Assembly: GCA_052038315.1 (NCBI GenBank) | Contig: JBQGCF010000293.1 | Location: 1-5,450 of the forward strand | Reading direction: 5' to 3' | DNA from: Iamia sp052038315 | GTDB taxonomy: Bacteria > Actinomycetota > Acidimicrobiia > Acidimicrobiales > Iamiaceae | DNA: 5,450 nucleotides | Shown: positions 1 to 5,426 of the stretch, in pieces | Numbering within the stretch: position 1 is the first letter of the stretch | Layout of the letters: every line of letters starts with the position of its first letter | Notes under the pieces: model-generated | What the model was told of the DNA's origin: nothing | Database searches by the model: none | What the model saw: the letters and a program-made list of their open reading frames with translations, nothing else | Made by a program: the position numbers and the translations under genes

Positions 1-2
1 CC

Positions 3-95
3 ACCATCGTCACCGCTGCCGCTCGTCGCACGGGGCGCTCCGACGGCCCCGGCGACGACCTGGTTCCCGGCCCTCAGCCGAGCTGGACCCGGTAG
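3..95 (+). CDS. Possible C-terminal end of a plus-strand gene (partial, 5' end outside the window)
   Basis: The frame starting at base 3 is open from the left edge to a TAG at 93-95 and gives 30 residues. They run from a short nonpolar start (TIVTAAARR) into a polar Gly/Pro/Asp tail ending PQPSWTR. About 25 of the 30 codons end in G or C, more than in the other plus frames here but somewhat less than in the neighbouring genes. If real, this is the tail of a gene entering from the left, meeting the minus-strand gene tail to tail with a 22-nt overlap (74-95). The fragment is too short to assign a family. It could equally be chance open frame in GC-rich DNA, and bases 1-73 would then be plain intergenic sequence. 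Confidence 0.3.
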   Translation, partial: TIVTAAARRTGRSDGPGDDLVPGPQPSWTR

Positions 96-655
96 GACAC
101 CCGCACGGTGTCGGCGCCCTCCTGGGCGACGAGCACCGTGACCTCGGCACCGGGGCCGGTGGCGGTGGTGACGCCGCCGACCGAGCGGGTCGGGTCGACC
201 GTGAAGCCGGCCGCCGCGAGCTGGGCCCGGGCCGCCTCGGTCACGCCGGCGACGTCGCCGCCGACCGTGCCGACCACCGACGGGCCGGTGACGTCGCTGG
301 TCGACTCGACGACCAGCCCCTCGACCAGGGCCAGGCCGGCCGGCCCGCCCTTGGGCAGGGCCTCGGGGGCGGCCTCGGTCGTCGGGGTCGGGGCGATCTC
401 GGGCGTCGTGTCGGCGGGCGGCGCCTCGGTGGTGGGCGCCGGCTCGGTGGCCTCGGGGGCGGTCGTCTCGGGGACCGTGATCGTCACCGTCGTGGGCGGG
501 TCGTACTGGTAGTCGGAGAACGACTCGGCCACCTCCTCGGCGACCCGGTCGGTCCGGTCCTCGGCCACGGTCCGGAGGGCCACCCGGACCCCGAACCCGC
601 CCACGGCGAGCGCCAGGGCCACACCGGTTCCCACGATCCTCTGCGTCACGTTCAC
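74..655 (-). CDS. Hypothetical membrane-anchored protein with Pro/Thr/Glu-rich linker
   Basis: A 193-residue protein of unrecognised family. Residues 1-6 are short and polar, and residues 7-27 form one hydrophobic helix (VGTGVALALAVGGFGVRVAL) that looks like an uncleaved anchor or signal-anchor. Residues 30-48 are charged. Residues 52-103 are a low-complexity linker rich in Pro, Thr, Glu and Ala (TTAPEATEPAPTTEAPP), as in actinobacterial surface proteins. Residues 104-193 look like a folded alpha/beta domain ending in a strand (VRVSYRVQL). The frame is open much further upstream (to 1051), but that stretch lies over the divergent permease gene and has no hydrophobic pattern. The GTG at 655 is preferred because AGGAG (664-668) lies 8 nt before it. 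A second GTG at 649 is less well spaced. The gene diverges from the ABC exporter operon, so a link with it is possible but unproven. Function unknown; the C-terminal domain probably faces outside. Confidence 0.8.
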   Translation of the reverse strand: MNVTQRIVGTGVALALAVGGFGVRVALRTVAEDRTDRVAEEVAESFSDYQYDPPTTVTITVPETTAPEATEPAPTTEAPPADTTPEIAPTPTTEAAPEALPKGGPAGLALVEGLVVESTSDVTGPSVVGTVGGDVAGVTEAARAQLAAAGFTVDPTRSVGGVTTATGPGAEVTVLVAQEGADTVRVSYRVQLG

Positions 656-663
656 TGCTCTTG

Positions 664-668
664 CTCCT
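664..668 (-). promoter_or_regulatory. Ribosome binding site deciding the start of the anchored hypothetical protein
   Basis: The minus strand reads AGGAG, then 8 nt (CAAGAGCA), then GTG at 655-653. This fixes the start at 655 and excludes the much longer open frame that continues to 1051. Confidence 0.7.
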
Positions 669-774
669 GTTCCGGGCCACCTCGTCGTGGCCGAAGCGCA
701 TCGTGCGGGAGATCGGGCGGGAGGGGTTGAGTGGCGGCTACCCAAACCACCCGGGGGCGGGTCCCCGCCGGGGG

Positions 775-780
775 TACGGT
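775..780 (+). promoter_or_regulatory. Possible -10 element for the ABC exporter operon
   Basis: TACGGT fits the actinobacterial TANNNT -10 pattern and is preceded by GGG. A transcript would start about 6-9 nt downstream, at or just before the GTG at 789, which would make a leaderless mRNA. No convincing -35 is visible at the expected distance (around 752-757, CGGGG-rich). The rest of the 656-788 divergent gap is G-rich with a short GCGGG/CCCGC hairpin at about 757-768. I could not pick out a promoter for the minus-strand gene. One short match in a GC-rich gap is weak evidence. Confidence 0.3.
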
Positions 781-788
781 CGGATGTC

Positions 789-1580
789 GTGCGGGTGTAC
801 GTGGAGGTCGCTCGGCGGGCCTTCCGGCGCTTCGCCACGTACCGCGGTGCGACGTTCGCGTCCCTGTTCACCAACACGGTGTTCGGCATCTTCCTCACCG
901 CCGTGGTGGCCGCCGTGGCCCGCCAGCGGGGCACCGACATCGGGGGCCTCGACCAGGCCGGCCTGGTCACCCAGGTGTGGCTGGCCCAGGGGATGCTCGG
1001 CGTGATCGACGTCTTCCTCCGCCAGCAGGAGCTGGTCGAGCGGATCCGCACCGGCGACGTGGTGGTGGACCTCTACCGGCCGGTCGACCTCCAGGCCTGG
1101 TGGGCCGCGGTCGACGCCGGCCGGGTGGGCTACGAGCTGCTCGTCCGCCTGGTCCCTCCGGTGACGATCGGCGTCGTCTTCTTCGGTGCCCGCCTCCCCG
1201 CCGGTCGGGACGTGCCGGCCGTCGTCGTCGCCCTCCTCCTCGCCGTCACCGTGAGCTACGCCCTGCGCTTCCTCGTCTTCTGCTCCGGCTTCTGGCTGCT
1301 CGACGCGCGGGGCGCGCTGCGGGGCCTGATGGTCGTGTGGATCGCCGGCGCCGGGCTGACGGTCCCGCTCCCGCTGCTGCCCGACGCCATCGAGGTGCCG
1401 CTGCGGGCCCTGCCCTTCGCCTCGACCCTCCAGATCGTGTCCGACGTGTGGACCGGGACCGCCCGCCCCTCGCTGCCGATCGCCCTGGCCGGGCAGGCCG
1501 CCTGGGCCGTGGCGCTGGTCGCCGCCGGCCGGATCGTCCAGGCCCGGGCGACGCGCAAGGTGGTGGTCCAGGGTGGCTGA
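789..1580 (+). CDS. ABC-2 type exporter, permease subunit 1 (COG4587-like)
   Basis: A 263-residue integral membrane protein forming half of the channel of an ABC exporter in the cytoplasmic membrane. About six membrane segments are visible: roughly residues 21-44, 58-78, 114-134, 142-171, 178-197 and 231-251. The opening VYVEVARRAFRRFATYR and the cytoplasmic motif IRTGDVVVDLYRPVD (86-100) are typical of this ABC-2 permease family, where a '(R)xGDxxxxLxRPV' segment follows the second helix. Length is normal for the family. The frame is open from 687, but residues before 789 are Gly/Pro/Arg-rich with no family resemblance. GTG 789 puts the N terminus where relatives begin, although no clear Shine-Dalgarno precedes it, and GTG 795 and 801 are possible. 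It is the first gene of the operon and its end overlaps the next start by 8 nt. Substrate unknown; a cyanobacterial relative has, as I recall, been linked to viologen export. Confidence 0.87.
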   Translation: MRVYVEVARRAFRRFATYRGATFASLFTNTVFGIFLTAVVAAVARQRGTDIGGLDQAGLVTQVWLAQGMLGVIDVFLRQQELVERIRTGDVVVDLYRPVDLQAWWAAVDAGRVGYELLVRLVPPVTIGVVFFGARLPAGRDVPAVVVALLLAVTVSYALRFLVFCSGFWLLDARGALRGLMVVWIAGAGLTVPLPLLPDAIEVPLRALPFASTLQIVSDVWTGTARPSLPIALAGQAAWAVALVAAGRIVQARATRKVVVQGG

Positions 1581-2400
1581 CGTCGTCGTCGACCGGGTGC
1601 CGCCGTGGCGGGTCTACGCCCGGCTGGTGGGCGCAGCGGTGCGCTCGACGCTCGAGTACCGGGCCGCCTTCGCCCTCGGGGTCACCGCCAGCCTGCTGCT
1701 GACGGCCCTCGACCTGATCGCCATCACCGCCGTCTTCGCCAACGTCGACGAGCTGGCCGGCTGGTCGCTGGGCGAGGTGCTGCTCCTCCACGGCCTGGCC
1801 TGCACCGGCTTCTACCTGGCCGACCTGGCGATCGGGCACCTCGACGACCTGCCGAACCTGGTGCGCACCGGGAGGCTCGACGTGATGCTGCTGCGGCCCC
1901 GCCGGGTGCTGCCCCAGATCGTGGCCGGCGACCCCGACCTGCGCAGCCTGGGCAAGATCGCCCAGGGCGTGGCCATCCTCGTCGCCGGCCTGCTGGCCGC
2001 CGACGTGGTCGGTTCGCCCGCGGTCGTCGCCGCCCGCCTCGTCGTCGCCGTCGTCGGCGGGTTCGGGATCACCGTCGCCATCTGGATCGTCGGCGCCTCG
2101 ATCTGCTTCTGGTTGATCGACTCCCGCGAGGTGGCCAACGCCTTCACCTACGGCGGCCGGGAGATGGCGACCTACCCGCTCGGCGTCTACGGCCCGTGGC
2201 TGCGGAACGCGGCCCGCTTCGTCGTGCCCATCGCCTTCACCGCCTACTACCCGACCCTCGGCCTGCTCGGGCGGGAGGACCCCTTCGGCGGGCCGGCGGT
2301 GCTGGCCTGGGCCGGCCCGCTGGTCGCCGTCGTCGCCCTGGCGGTGGCCACCGGCGTGTGGACCGTCGGCATCCGCTCCTACCGGAGCGCCGGCGCATGA
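1573..2400 (+). CDS. ABC-2 type exporter, permease subunit 2 (COG3694-like)
   Basis: A 275-residue integral membrane protein, the likely heterodimer partner of the preceding permease. About six hydrophobic segments lie near residues 31-54, 66-88, 128-148, 151-181, 212-231 and 242-266. Family-type motifs are VRTGRLDVMLLRPRRVLPQ (97-115), the cytoplasmic loop equivalent to the RPV loop of subunit 1, then YPLGVYGPWLR (201-211) and PIAFTAYYP (219-227). Despite the shared loop motif the two permeases are clearly different proteins, as is usual in this system. The GTG start at 1573 lies inside the end of the upstream gene (8-nt overlap) and is preceded by AAGGTGG at 1557-1563, 9 nt away, so translation is probably coupled. 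Its own stop overlaps the ATPase start as ATGA. Substrate cannot be read from the sequence. Confidence 0.87.
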   Translation: MADVVVDRVPPWRVYARLVGAAVRSTLEYRAAFALGVTASLLLTALDLIAITAVFANVDELAGWSLGEVLLLHGLACTGFYLADLAIGHLDDLPNLVRTGRLDVMLLRPRRVLPQIVAGDPDLRSLGKIAQGVAILVAGLLAADVVGSPAVVAARLVVAVVGGFGITVAIWIVGASICFWLIDSREVANAFTYGGREMATYPLGVYGPWLRNAARFVVPIAFTAYYPTLGLLGREDPFGGPAVLAWAGPLVAVVALAVATGVWTVGIRSYRSAGA

Positions 2401-3377
2401 GCTCGCCCGGCGACGTGCTGATCGAGCTGCGGGGGGCCGAGAAGGCCTTCACCCAGAGGGTGCGCTCGGGACGGTTGGCCCGGACCCGGCGCGAGGTGCG
2501 GGCCGTCGACGGCATCGACCTGACGGTGCGGCGGGGCGAGATGGTCGGCTACCTCGGGCCCAACGGCGCCGGGAAGTCGACGACGGTGAAGATGCTGACC
2601 GGCATCCTCGTCCCCACCGGCGGCACCGTGCGGGTCGACGGGCTCGACCCCAACCGGCACCGGATCGAGCTGGCCCGGCGGGTCGGCGTGGTCTTCGGCC
2701 AGCGGTCGCAGCTGTGGCCCGACCTGCCGCTGGTCGACAGCTTCGAGCTGCTCCGCCACATCTACGCCGTGCCCCTCGCCGACTACCGGCGCCGGCGGGA
2801 GGAGCTCGACGAGCTGCTCGACCTGGGCGACATCCTCGCCACGCCGGTCCGCCAGCTCTCGCTGGGCCAGCGGATGCGTGGCGACCTGGCCGCCGCCCTC
2901 CTGCACGGCCCCGAGCTGGTGTACCTCGACGAGCCGACCATCGGGCTCGACGTGGTCGCCAAGGACCGGGTGCGACGCTTCCTCGCCCACCTCAACGCCG
3001 AGCGGGGCGTCACCGTCCTGCTGACGACCCACGACCTGGTCGACGTCGAGCGGCTGTGCCGCCGGGTCGTGGTGATCGACCACGGCCGCGTCGTCCACGA
3101 CGGCGACCTGGCCGCCCTGGTCCGGGCGGCCGGCGCGACCCGGACCGTGGTGGTGACGCTGGCCGAGGCCGGCCCGCCGCTCGTCGTGCCCGGTGCCGAG
3201 GTCGTGGCCGTCGACGGGGTGCAGCAGCGGCTGCGGCTGGCGTCGTCCGAGGTGTCCGCCTCGGCCGTGGTCGCCGCGGCCATGGCCGCCGCCGAGGTGG
3301 TCGACATCGCCGTCGAGGAGCCGGCCATCGACGAGGTCGTCGCCGCCGTCTACCAGCGCGGCCTCGCCCCCGGCTGA
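2397..3377 (+). CDS. ABC exporter ATP-binding subunit (COG4586-like)
   Basis: A 326-residue cytoplasmic ATPase that powers the two permeases. All nucleotide-binding motifs are present: Walker A GPNGAGKST (54-62), Q-loop Gln102 in VVFGQRSQLWPDLP, signature LSLGQ (154-158), Walker B LVYLDEP (174-180) with Glu179 as the catalytic carboxylate, D-loop GLD (183-185) and H-loop His212 in TTHD. The 'GQRSQLW' Q-loop is characteristic of this exporter ATPase family; as I recall, relatives usually have WWDLP where this one has WPDLP. An N-terminal insertion rich in Arg (21-35) precedes the Walker A, and a C-terminal accessory region (about 243-326) ends in VDIAVEEPAIDEVVAAVYQ, as in DrrA-like ATPases with a DUF4162-type tail. 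The ATG overlaps the upstream TGA (ATGA), with GGAG at 2384-2387, 9 nt before. The open frame extends upstream to 1605, but that part shadows the permease gene. Confidence 0.94.
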   Translation: MSSPGDVLIELRGAEKAFTQRVRSGRLARTRREVRAVDGIDLTVRRGEMVGYLGPNGAGKSTTVKMLTGILVPTGGTVRVDGLDPNRHRIELARRVGVVFGQRSQLWPDLPLVDSFELLRHIYAVPLADYRRRREELDELLDLGDILATPVRQLSLGQRMRGDLAAALLHGPELVYLDEPTIGLDVVAKDRVRRFLAHLNAERGVTVLLTTHDLVDVERLCRRVVVIDHGRVVHDGDLAALVRAAGATRTVVVTLAEAGPPLVVPGAEVVAVDGVQQRLRLASSEVSASAVVAAAMAAAEVVDIAVEEPAIDEVVAAVYQRGLAPG

Positions 3378-3396
3378 CACAGCCCACCCGCCCCTC

Positions 3397-3454
3397 CCTC
3401 GAACTCGGGGGAGAAGCTGACCGGAACGCGTCACCATCTCCCCCGAGTTCGGGG
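3397..3454 (+). repeat. Long inverted repeat (hairpin) after the ABC operon; possible terminator or repeated palindromic element
   Basis: Arms CGAACTCGGGGGAGA (3400-3414) and TCTCCCCCGAGTTCG (3437-3451) are perfectly complementary over 15 bp. They extend outward by a G-T wobble and two further pairs to 3397/3454. Inside the 22-nt loop, TGAC (3418-3421) pairs with GTCA (3430-3433), and G3416 pairs with C3435, leaving two single mismatches and an 8-nt terminal loop. It starts 19 nt after the ATPase stop, a natural terminator position. There is no T-run after it, so a classical rho-independent terminator is not shown. The alternatives are a protein-binding palindrome, an mRNA 3'-end stabiliser or a dispersed REP-like element. 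Confidence 0.65.
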
Positions 3455-3486
3455 TCTGGGGGGCGTCCCCAGGGGGGTCTGGGGGG
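3451..3486 (+). other. Four-run G tract with G-quadruplex potential and an alternative small hairpin
   Basis: The plus strand carries G runs at 3451-3454, 3458-3463, 3472-3477 and 3481-3486, separated by 3, 8 and 3 nt. This satisfies the usual four-run G-quadruplex pattern with runs of at least four. GTCTGGGGGG occurs twice (3454-3463 and 3477-3486) as a direct repeat. The same bases can instead form CTGGGG (3456-3461) with CCCCAG (3467-3472) around a 5-nt loop. The tract lies in the 5' region before the acyltransferase gene on its non-template strand, so it would be present in any transcript reading through. Folding is predicted from pattern only. Confidence 0.5.
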
Positions 3487-3511
3487 TGGTCGTCATGCCC
3501 TCCGCGGCGCC

Positions 3512-3530
3512 GGGCCCCGAGGGTGGGCCC
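3512..3530 (+). promoter_or_regulatory. Hairpin presenting the acyltransferase ribosome binding site in its loop
   Basis: GGGCCC at 3512-3517 can pair with GGGCCC at 3525-3530, giving six G-C pairs around the 7-nt loop CGAGGGT. The loop holds GAGGG (3519-3523), the best Shine-Dalgarno match for the ATG at 3532 (8 nt away). No TANNNT -10 exists in 3378-3531, which contains no TA dinucleotide at all, so a promoter in this gap is not evident. The gene may depend on read-through from the ABC operon. Each arm is also self-complementary, so other pairings compete. Confidence 0.35.
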
Positions 3531-3531
3531 C

Positions 3532-4851
3532 ATGCCTGCACCGCCCGTCCTCGACCGCGCCGTCCCGACAGCCCCGACGGCCCCCGTCGCCTCCGCCGGG
3601 CGCCCGCCGCGGGACCTGACCGTCGACCTGCTGCGGGCGGTGGCCATGGTGGCGGTGGCCGTGGGCCACTGGCTCGTGGTGGTGCCGAGCTACGCCGACG
3701 GGCGCTTCGACGGGGTCAACGCCCTGGCCACGGTGCCGCTGATGCGCCCGCTGACGTGGCTGTTCCAGGTGATGCCGCTGTTCTTCGTCGTCGGCGGGGT
3801 GGCCAACGCCGCGTCGTGGACCGGCGCCCGGGCCCGGGGGGAGGGCTACGCCTCCTGGCTGCGGACCCGCCTCGTCCGTCTGGCCCGCCCGTCGCTCCTG
3901 CTGTTCGGCGGCTGGGCCGGGCTGGCCGCCCTGCTGCGGGCCGGGGGCGTGCCGGCCGACGTGGTCGAGCCCATGGCCTGGCTGGTCGTGGTGCCGGTGT
4001 GGTTCCTCGCCGTCTACGTCCTCGTCGTGGCCGTGGCCCCGCCGCTGTGGCGGGCCCACGAGCGGTGGGGGTGGCGGGTGCCGGTCGCCCTGACCCTGGC
4101 CGCCGCGCTGGTCGACGGGGCCCGGCTGGCCGGCGGCGGCGAGGCGGTCGGCTCGATCAACTTCCTGCTCGTGTTCGGCGTGGCCCAGCAGGTCGGCTTC
4201 GCCTGGTACGACGGGCGGTTGCTGCGGCACCGGGTCACCGGCTGGGCCCTGCTCGGTGGCGGGCTGGGCGCCCTCGTCCTGCTCACCCGGGTGGGGCCGT
4301 ACCCGGTCAGCCTGGTCGGGTACCCCGGCGTCGAGGTGGCCAACAACGCCCCGCCGACGCTCACCCTCGTCGCCCTGGGCCTGGCCCAGACCGGTCTGGC
4401 GCTCCTCGCCCGGCCCCTCCTCCAGCGGGCCCTGACCCGGCGTCCCGTCCAGGCCTTCGCCCTGGTGATGAACCGGAACGCCATGACGATCCTGCTCTGG
4501 CACTTCACGGCGCTGGTGCTGGCCGCGGTGGTGCTGCTCCCGCTGGGCGTCGTGCCCACGCCTCCCGAGGGGAGCGGGGCCTGGTGGCTGGTGCGGATCG
4601 CCGCCGTGCCCGTCCTCGCCCTCGTGCTGGCGCCGATCGTGGCCCTGGCCGGTCGGGTCGAGCGCCGTCCCGCCGGTCCGGCCGGTGCCCCCCGCTGGAG
4701 CTGGGGCCCGGTCGTCGCCGTGCCCCTGCTGGCCACCGCCTGCGCCCTGGTGACGCTCGACGGCCTGAGCGCCGCCGGCCCCCTCGGCCTCCCCGTGCTG
4801 CCGGGGCTGCTGATGGGGACCGGCGTCGCCCTGCTGGCCGGTCGGGACTAG
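3532..4851 (+). CDS. Acyltransferase-3 family integral membrane protein
   Basis: A 439-residue polytopic protein resembling the acyltransferase 3 family (PF01757, OafA/NodX type), which moves acyl groups onto sugars or lipids at the cytoplasmic membrane. A Pro/Ala-rich tail (1-28) precedes the hallmark first helix, DLTVDLLRAVAMVAVAVGHW, with Arg35 and His46 (catalytic-type histidine). Next come a second helix PLFFVVGGVANA (82-93), the short loop WLRTRLVRLARP (109-120) with its conserved Arg-x-Arg, VWFLAVYVL (156-164), and a late MNRNAMTILLWH segment (313-324). About 10-12 membrane helices are visible, and no SGNH domain follows. ATG 3532 is chosen because GAGGG lies 8 nt before it; GTG 3523, in frame, has no usable site. 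It lies 154 nt after the ATPase gene on the same strand, so read-through is possible. Its TAG overlaps the convergent lipoprotein stop. Substrate unknown; a lipid or glycan linked to the exporter is inference only. Confidence 0.85.
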   Translation: MPAPPVLDRAVPTAPTAPVASAGRPPRDLTVDLLRAVAMVAVAVGHWLVVVPSYADGRFDGVNALATVPLMRPLTWLFQVMPLFFVVGGVANAASWTGARARGEGYASWLRTRLVRLARPSLLLFGGWAGLAALLRAGGVPADVVEPMAWLVVVPVWFLAVYVLVVAVAPPLWRAHERWGWRVPVALTLAAALVDGARLAGGGEAVGSINFLLVFGVAQQVGFAWYDGRLLRHRVTGWALLGGGLGALVLLTRVGPYPVSLVGYPGVEVANNAPPTLTLVALGLAQTGLALLARPLLQRALTRRPVQAFALVMNRNAMTILLWHFTALVLAAVVLLPLGVVPTPPEGSGAWWLVRIAAVPVLALVLAPIVALAGRVERRPAGPAGAPRWSWGPVVAVPLLATACALVTLDGLSAAGPLGLPVLPGLLMGTGVALLAGRD

Positions 4852-5378
4852 GACTCGATGGCGGTGCCGTCGGGGGCCACCACCCACCAGACGCCGCCGA
4901 CGCCCTGGCCGGTCGTGTCGCCGGGGCCGGTGTCCTGGGCGTAGTAGTAGAGCGGCCAGCCGTCGTAGGTGGCCTGCTCGGTGCCGTCGTCGCCGGCCAC
5001 CGTGCCGATCAGGGCCTCGTCGACCCCGTCGCCCGCCGTCACGCTGCCGGCCAGCGCCGGCCAGGCCGCGGCGCAGCCCCCGGTGCAGGTGCTGGGCCCG
5101 CCCTGGGTGTCGCTGGTGAAGAGGTAGAGCGTGTTGCCCTGGCCGTCGACGAGGATCGTGCCCAGGTCGGTCTCGGCGGTGGCCAGCGAGGCGCCCTCGG
5201 CGGCCGCCTCGGTGGTCTCGCTGCTGCTCGTCTCGGCGGCGGTCGTGGTCGACTCGTCGGCGGTGGCCTCGGTGGTGTCGCTCGATCCGGTGGCCTCGTC
5301 GCCGTCGTCGTCGCTGCAGGCGGCGAGGAGCAGGGCGACGGCGACGAGGGCGGCGGCGAACGTGCGGGTGCGGGTCAT
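4848..5378 (-). CDS. Lipoprotein with two Yx(FWY)xxD motifs (COG4315 / PF03640-like)
   Basis: A 176-residue predicted lipoprotein. The signal peptide MTRTRTFAAALVAVALLLAAC ends in lipobox LAAC, so Cys21 would be lipidated and the protein anchored outside the membrane. Residues 22-66 are an acidic, Ser/Thr/Glu/Ala-rich spacer (SDDDGDEATGSSDTTEAT). The remainder resembles the 'secreted repeat' family of unknown function: LGTILVDGQGNTLYLFTSD (72-90), then a STCTGGCAAAWPAL block with Cys98, Cys102 and Trp106, and a second unit DGWPLYYYAQD (139-149) followed by VWWVVAPDG (163-171). Tyr85-x-Phe87-x-x-Asp90 and Tyr144-x-Tyr146-x-x-Asp149 are the two family motifs. The start at 5378 is set by AGGAGG just upstream and by the signal peptide; the frame is open to 5402. 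It converges with the acyltransferase gene with no gap. Role unknown. Confidence 0.9.
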   Translation of the reverse strand: MTRTRTFAAALVAVALLLAACSDDDGDEATGSSDTTEATADESTTTAAETSSSETTEAAAEGASLATAETDLGTILVDGQGNTLYLFTSDTQGGPSTCTGGCAAAWPALAGSVTAGDGVDEALIGTVAGDDGTEQATYDGWPLYYYAQDTGPGDTTGQGVGGVWWVVAPDGTAIES

Positions 5379-5382
5379 GGGA

Positions 5383-5388
5383 CCTCCT
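5383..5388 (-). promoter_or_regulatory. Ribosome binding site of the lipoprotein gene
   Basis: The minus strand reads AGGAGG then TCCC then ATG. The match to the anti-Shine-Dalgarno is the strongest in the window, with a rather short 4-nt spacer. It supports the start at 5378 over the in-frame upstream ATG at 5402. A weak TAGGAC (5411-5406, minus strand) might be a -10 box. Confidence 0.7.
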
Positions 5389-5426
5389 GTGGTGGGTGCC
5401 ACCGGGTCCTACGGCGGCGCCCCGGC

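Noticed and set aside
364..470. Repeated GGCCTCGG/CTCGGTGG patterns that suggest a DNA repeat array
   Set aside because: They are explained by Thr/Glu/Ala/Pro linker codons (TTEA, APE). Spacing is irregular and there are no conserved repeat units, so this is neither a CRISPR nor a tandem array.
108..512. A 134-codon plus frame rich in Val, Ser, Gly and Ala
   Set aside because: It is an antisense shadow of the Thr/Pro/Glu linker and domain of the 74-655 gene. The repetitive linker codons keep the other strand open.
687..788. N-terminal extension of the first permease to the GTG at 687
   Set aside because: The extra 34 residues are Gly/Pro-rich without family resemblance and cover the likely promoter. 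No ribosome binding site precedes 687.
656..1051. Upstream extension of the minus-strand hypothetical protein to 1051
   Set aside because: It lies opposite the permease gene and is Arg/Thr/Ser-rich with no signal. AGGAG next to GTG 655 and the following membrane helix mark the real start.
731..1702. GTG at 731 preceded by GGGAGGGG, heading a 323-codon plus frame
   Set aside because: The start signal looks good, but the product is Arg/Pro/Gly-rich nonsense lying out of frame with the permease, which has clear helices and family motifs.
2379..3647. A 422-codon minus-strand open frame over the ATPase gene and the gap
   Set aside because: It is an antisense shadow of a gene with all ABC ATPase motifs. 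Its composition is low complexity, and it crosses the hairpin region.
3493..4887. A 464-codon minus-strand open frame covering the acyltransferase gene, longer than the gene itself
   Set aside because: The product is His/Gln/Gly/Arg/Pro-rich with no hydrophobic or domain pattern, as expected opposite a GC-rich membrane-protein gene. The plus strand has family motifs and a good ribosome binding site.
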